Below, in pieces: positions 31,813 through 32,225 of a stretch of 32,225 nucleotides of DNA. Position 1 is the stretch's first letter, and the number at the start of each line of letters is the position of its first letter. Source of the stretch: Pseudomonadota bacterium. Its GTDB lineage: Bacteria; Cyanobacteriota; Vampirovibrionia; Obscuribacterales; Obscuribacteraceae. The notes below the pieces were generated by a model, which saw only the letters and a list, made by a program, of their open reading frames with translations, was not told where the DNA came from and made no database searches. The DNA is taken from positions 1-32,225 of the forward strand of contig JAJPJO010000570.1 of the NCBI GenBank assembly GCA_021324135.1, given 5' to 3'. The position numbers were made by a program, and so were the translations under genes.

Positions 31813-32103
31813 ATGTGGTTCTCCGCGGGAAAGTTTGATACCACTTCATGCCAGATGGAGATGACACTTCGCTACTCAACAGGTGGTTTCGAAAATGTCA
31901 TCGCGGACTCAGCAAGCAAGGATAAATCAAAAAGCGAGAAACCCGACCCAAAAAAACTCTGCCTCTAAATCAGCGCGCCATCTGTTCGGGTTATACCCAA
32001 ATAGGGTTACGATAAAGCATAAAGAAAGATCCAAACGGGTAAATAACTCTCGGGGTTCGATCACCCATTTGCCTGATGGCATCTTGTTTTGAAGGAAGCT
32101 TAA
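31813..32103. promoter_or_regulatory. Divergent promoter region
   Basis: The space between the Tad-type operon and a plus-strand gene. It is AT-richer than the genes and includes an ACCC-aaata-GGGT inverted repeat (31997-32009 area). On the plus strand, TTCGGG and TACGAT are separated by 17 bases, a weak sigma-70-like pair near 31987-32015. No gene is defensible on either strand. Confidence 0.35.
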
Positions 32104-32225
32104 ATGCTTGGCCGGCGCAAAACCCAGGAGCAACAGAACCGGAAGATTTCCCAACTTCCGCATCAGTTGGCTATGCCGACGATCAAGCAGCTTCAGAAAA
32201 TGCAAGACGAGACCCTGCACGGCAC
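32104..32225 (+). CDS. 5' part of a gene running off the right edge
   Basis: An ATG with AAGGAAG about 7 nt upstream opens a frame that continues to the window end. The 40 residues visible are hydrophilic, basic and Gln-rich (LGRRKTQEQQNRKISQLPHQ and then LAMPTIKQLQKMQDETLHG). This is too little to name a family. It is transcribed away from the Tad-type operon. Confidence 0.65.
   Translation, partial: MLGRRKTQEQQNRKISQLPHQLAMPTIKQLQKMQDETLHG

Noticed and set aside
31927-32220. Minus-strand frame of 97 codons at the right edge
   Set aside because: It overlaps the better supported plus-strand gene start and the divergent promoter and has no clear family.

Overview
The window is dense bacterial chromosome with almost no space lost to non-coding DNA. 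No rRNA, tRNA, CRISPR array, transposase, integrase or phage gene was recognised. Several genes indicate a Gram-negative-type (diderm) envelope: a beta-barrel outer-membrane protein, a CMP-KDO-synthetase-like enzyme, TadE/TadG pilus-type proteins and a Tat-exported enzyme. A KaiB/KaiC pair, a large membrane-anchored Ser/Thr kinase with a zinc-ribbon-like linker, and TPR and thioredoxin-fold envelope proteins together suggest a non-photosynthetic relative of Cyanobacteria (Vampirovibrionia/Melainabacteria, Obscuribacter-like). This placement is inferred from gene content and was not tested by phylogeny.

Left part (1-12.4 kb). A DUF4139-type protein and a Tat-exported intradiol dioxygenase each end in a strong intrinsic terminator. 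Next comes a compact clock-like operon, kaiB - kaiC - hybrid-looking histidine kinase, with the last two genes overlapping by 4 nt and no kaiA nearby. It converges, with a 2-nt gap, on a minus-strand pair: a secreted thioredoxin-like protein followed by a membrane Ser/Thr kinase. A beta-barrel outer-membrane gene follows; its signal-peptide region is cut off by one in-frame TGA. A 38-bp tandem repeat separates it from a divergent, full-length ada-type methyltransferase/regulator.

Middle part (12.8-20.5 kb). This is GC-rich and strongly biased to C/G-ending codons. It has a 70-aa orphan, two paralogous polytopic membrane proteins (DUF2339-like) separated by large RNA hairpins, a UUCG-loop terminator, a Cys-rich orphan, a GNAT acetyltransferase and a membrane-anchored thioredoxin-fold protein with a long coiled coil.

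Right part (20.9-31.8 kb). Eleven minus-strand genes run almost without gaps. Read in transcription order they are TadG-like, TadE-like, TadE-like, TPR lipoprotein-like and a His-rich polytopic membrane protein; then a CMP-sugar-acid-synthetase-like enzyme, a histidine-phosphatase-fold protein, a P-loop kinase, an HpcH/HpaI-type lyase/aldolase, a TPR membrane protein and a MocR-type regulator whose PLP lysine is replaced by arginine. The second half looks like an uncharacterised pathway for a CMP-activated keto-deoxy acid with its own aberrant regulator. A new plus-strand gene starts at the right edge and runs out of the window.

The best candidates for something undescribed are the kaiB-kaiC-kinase operon, the cytidylyltransferase/phosphatase/kinase/lyase cassette with the lysine-less MocR, and the hairpin-punctuated cluster of paired membrane proteins.
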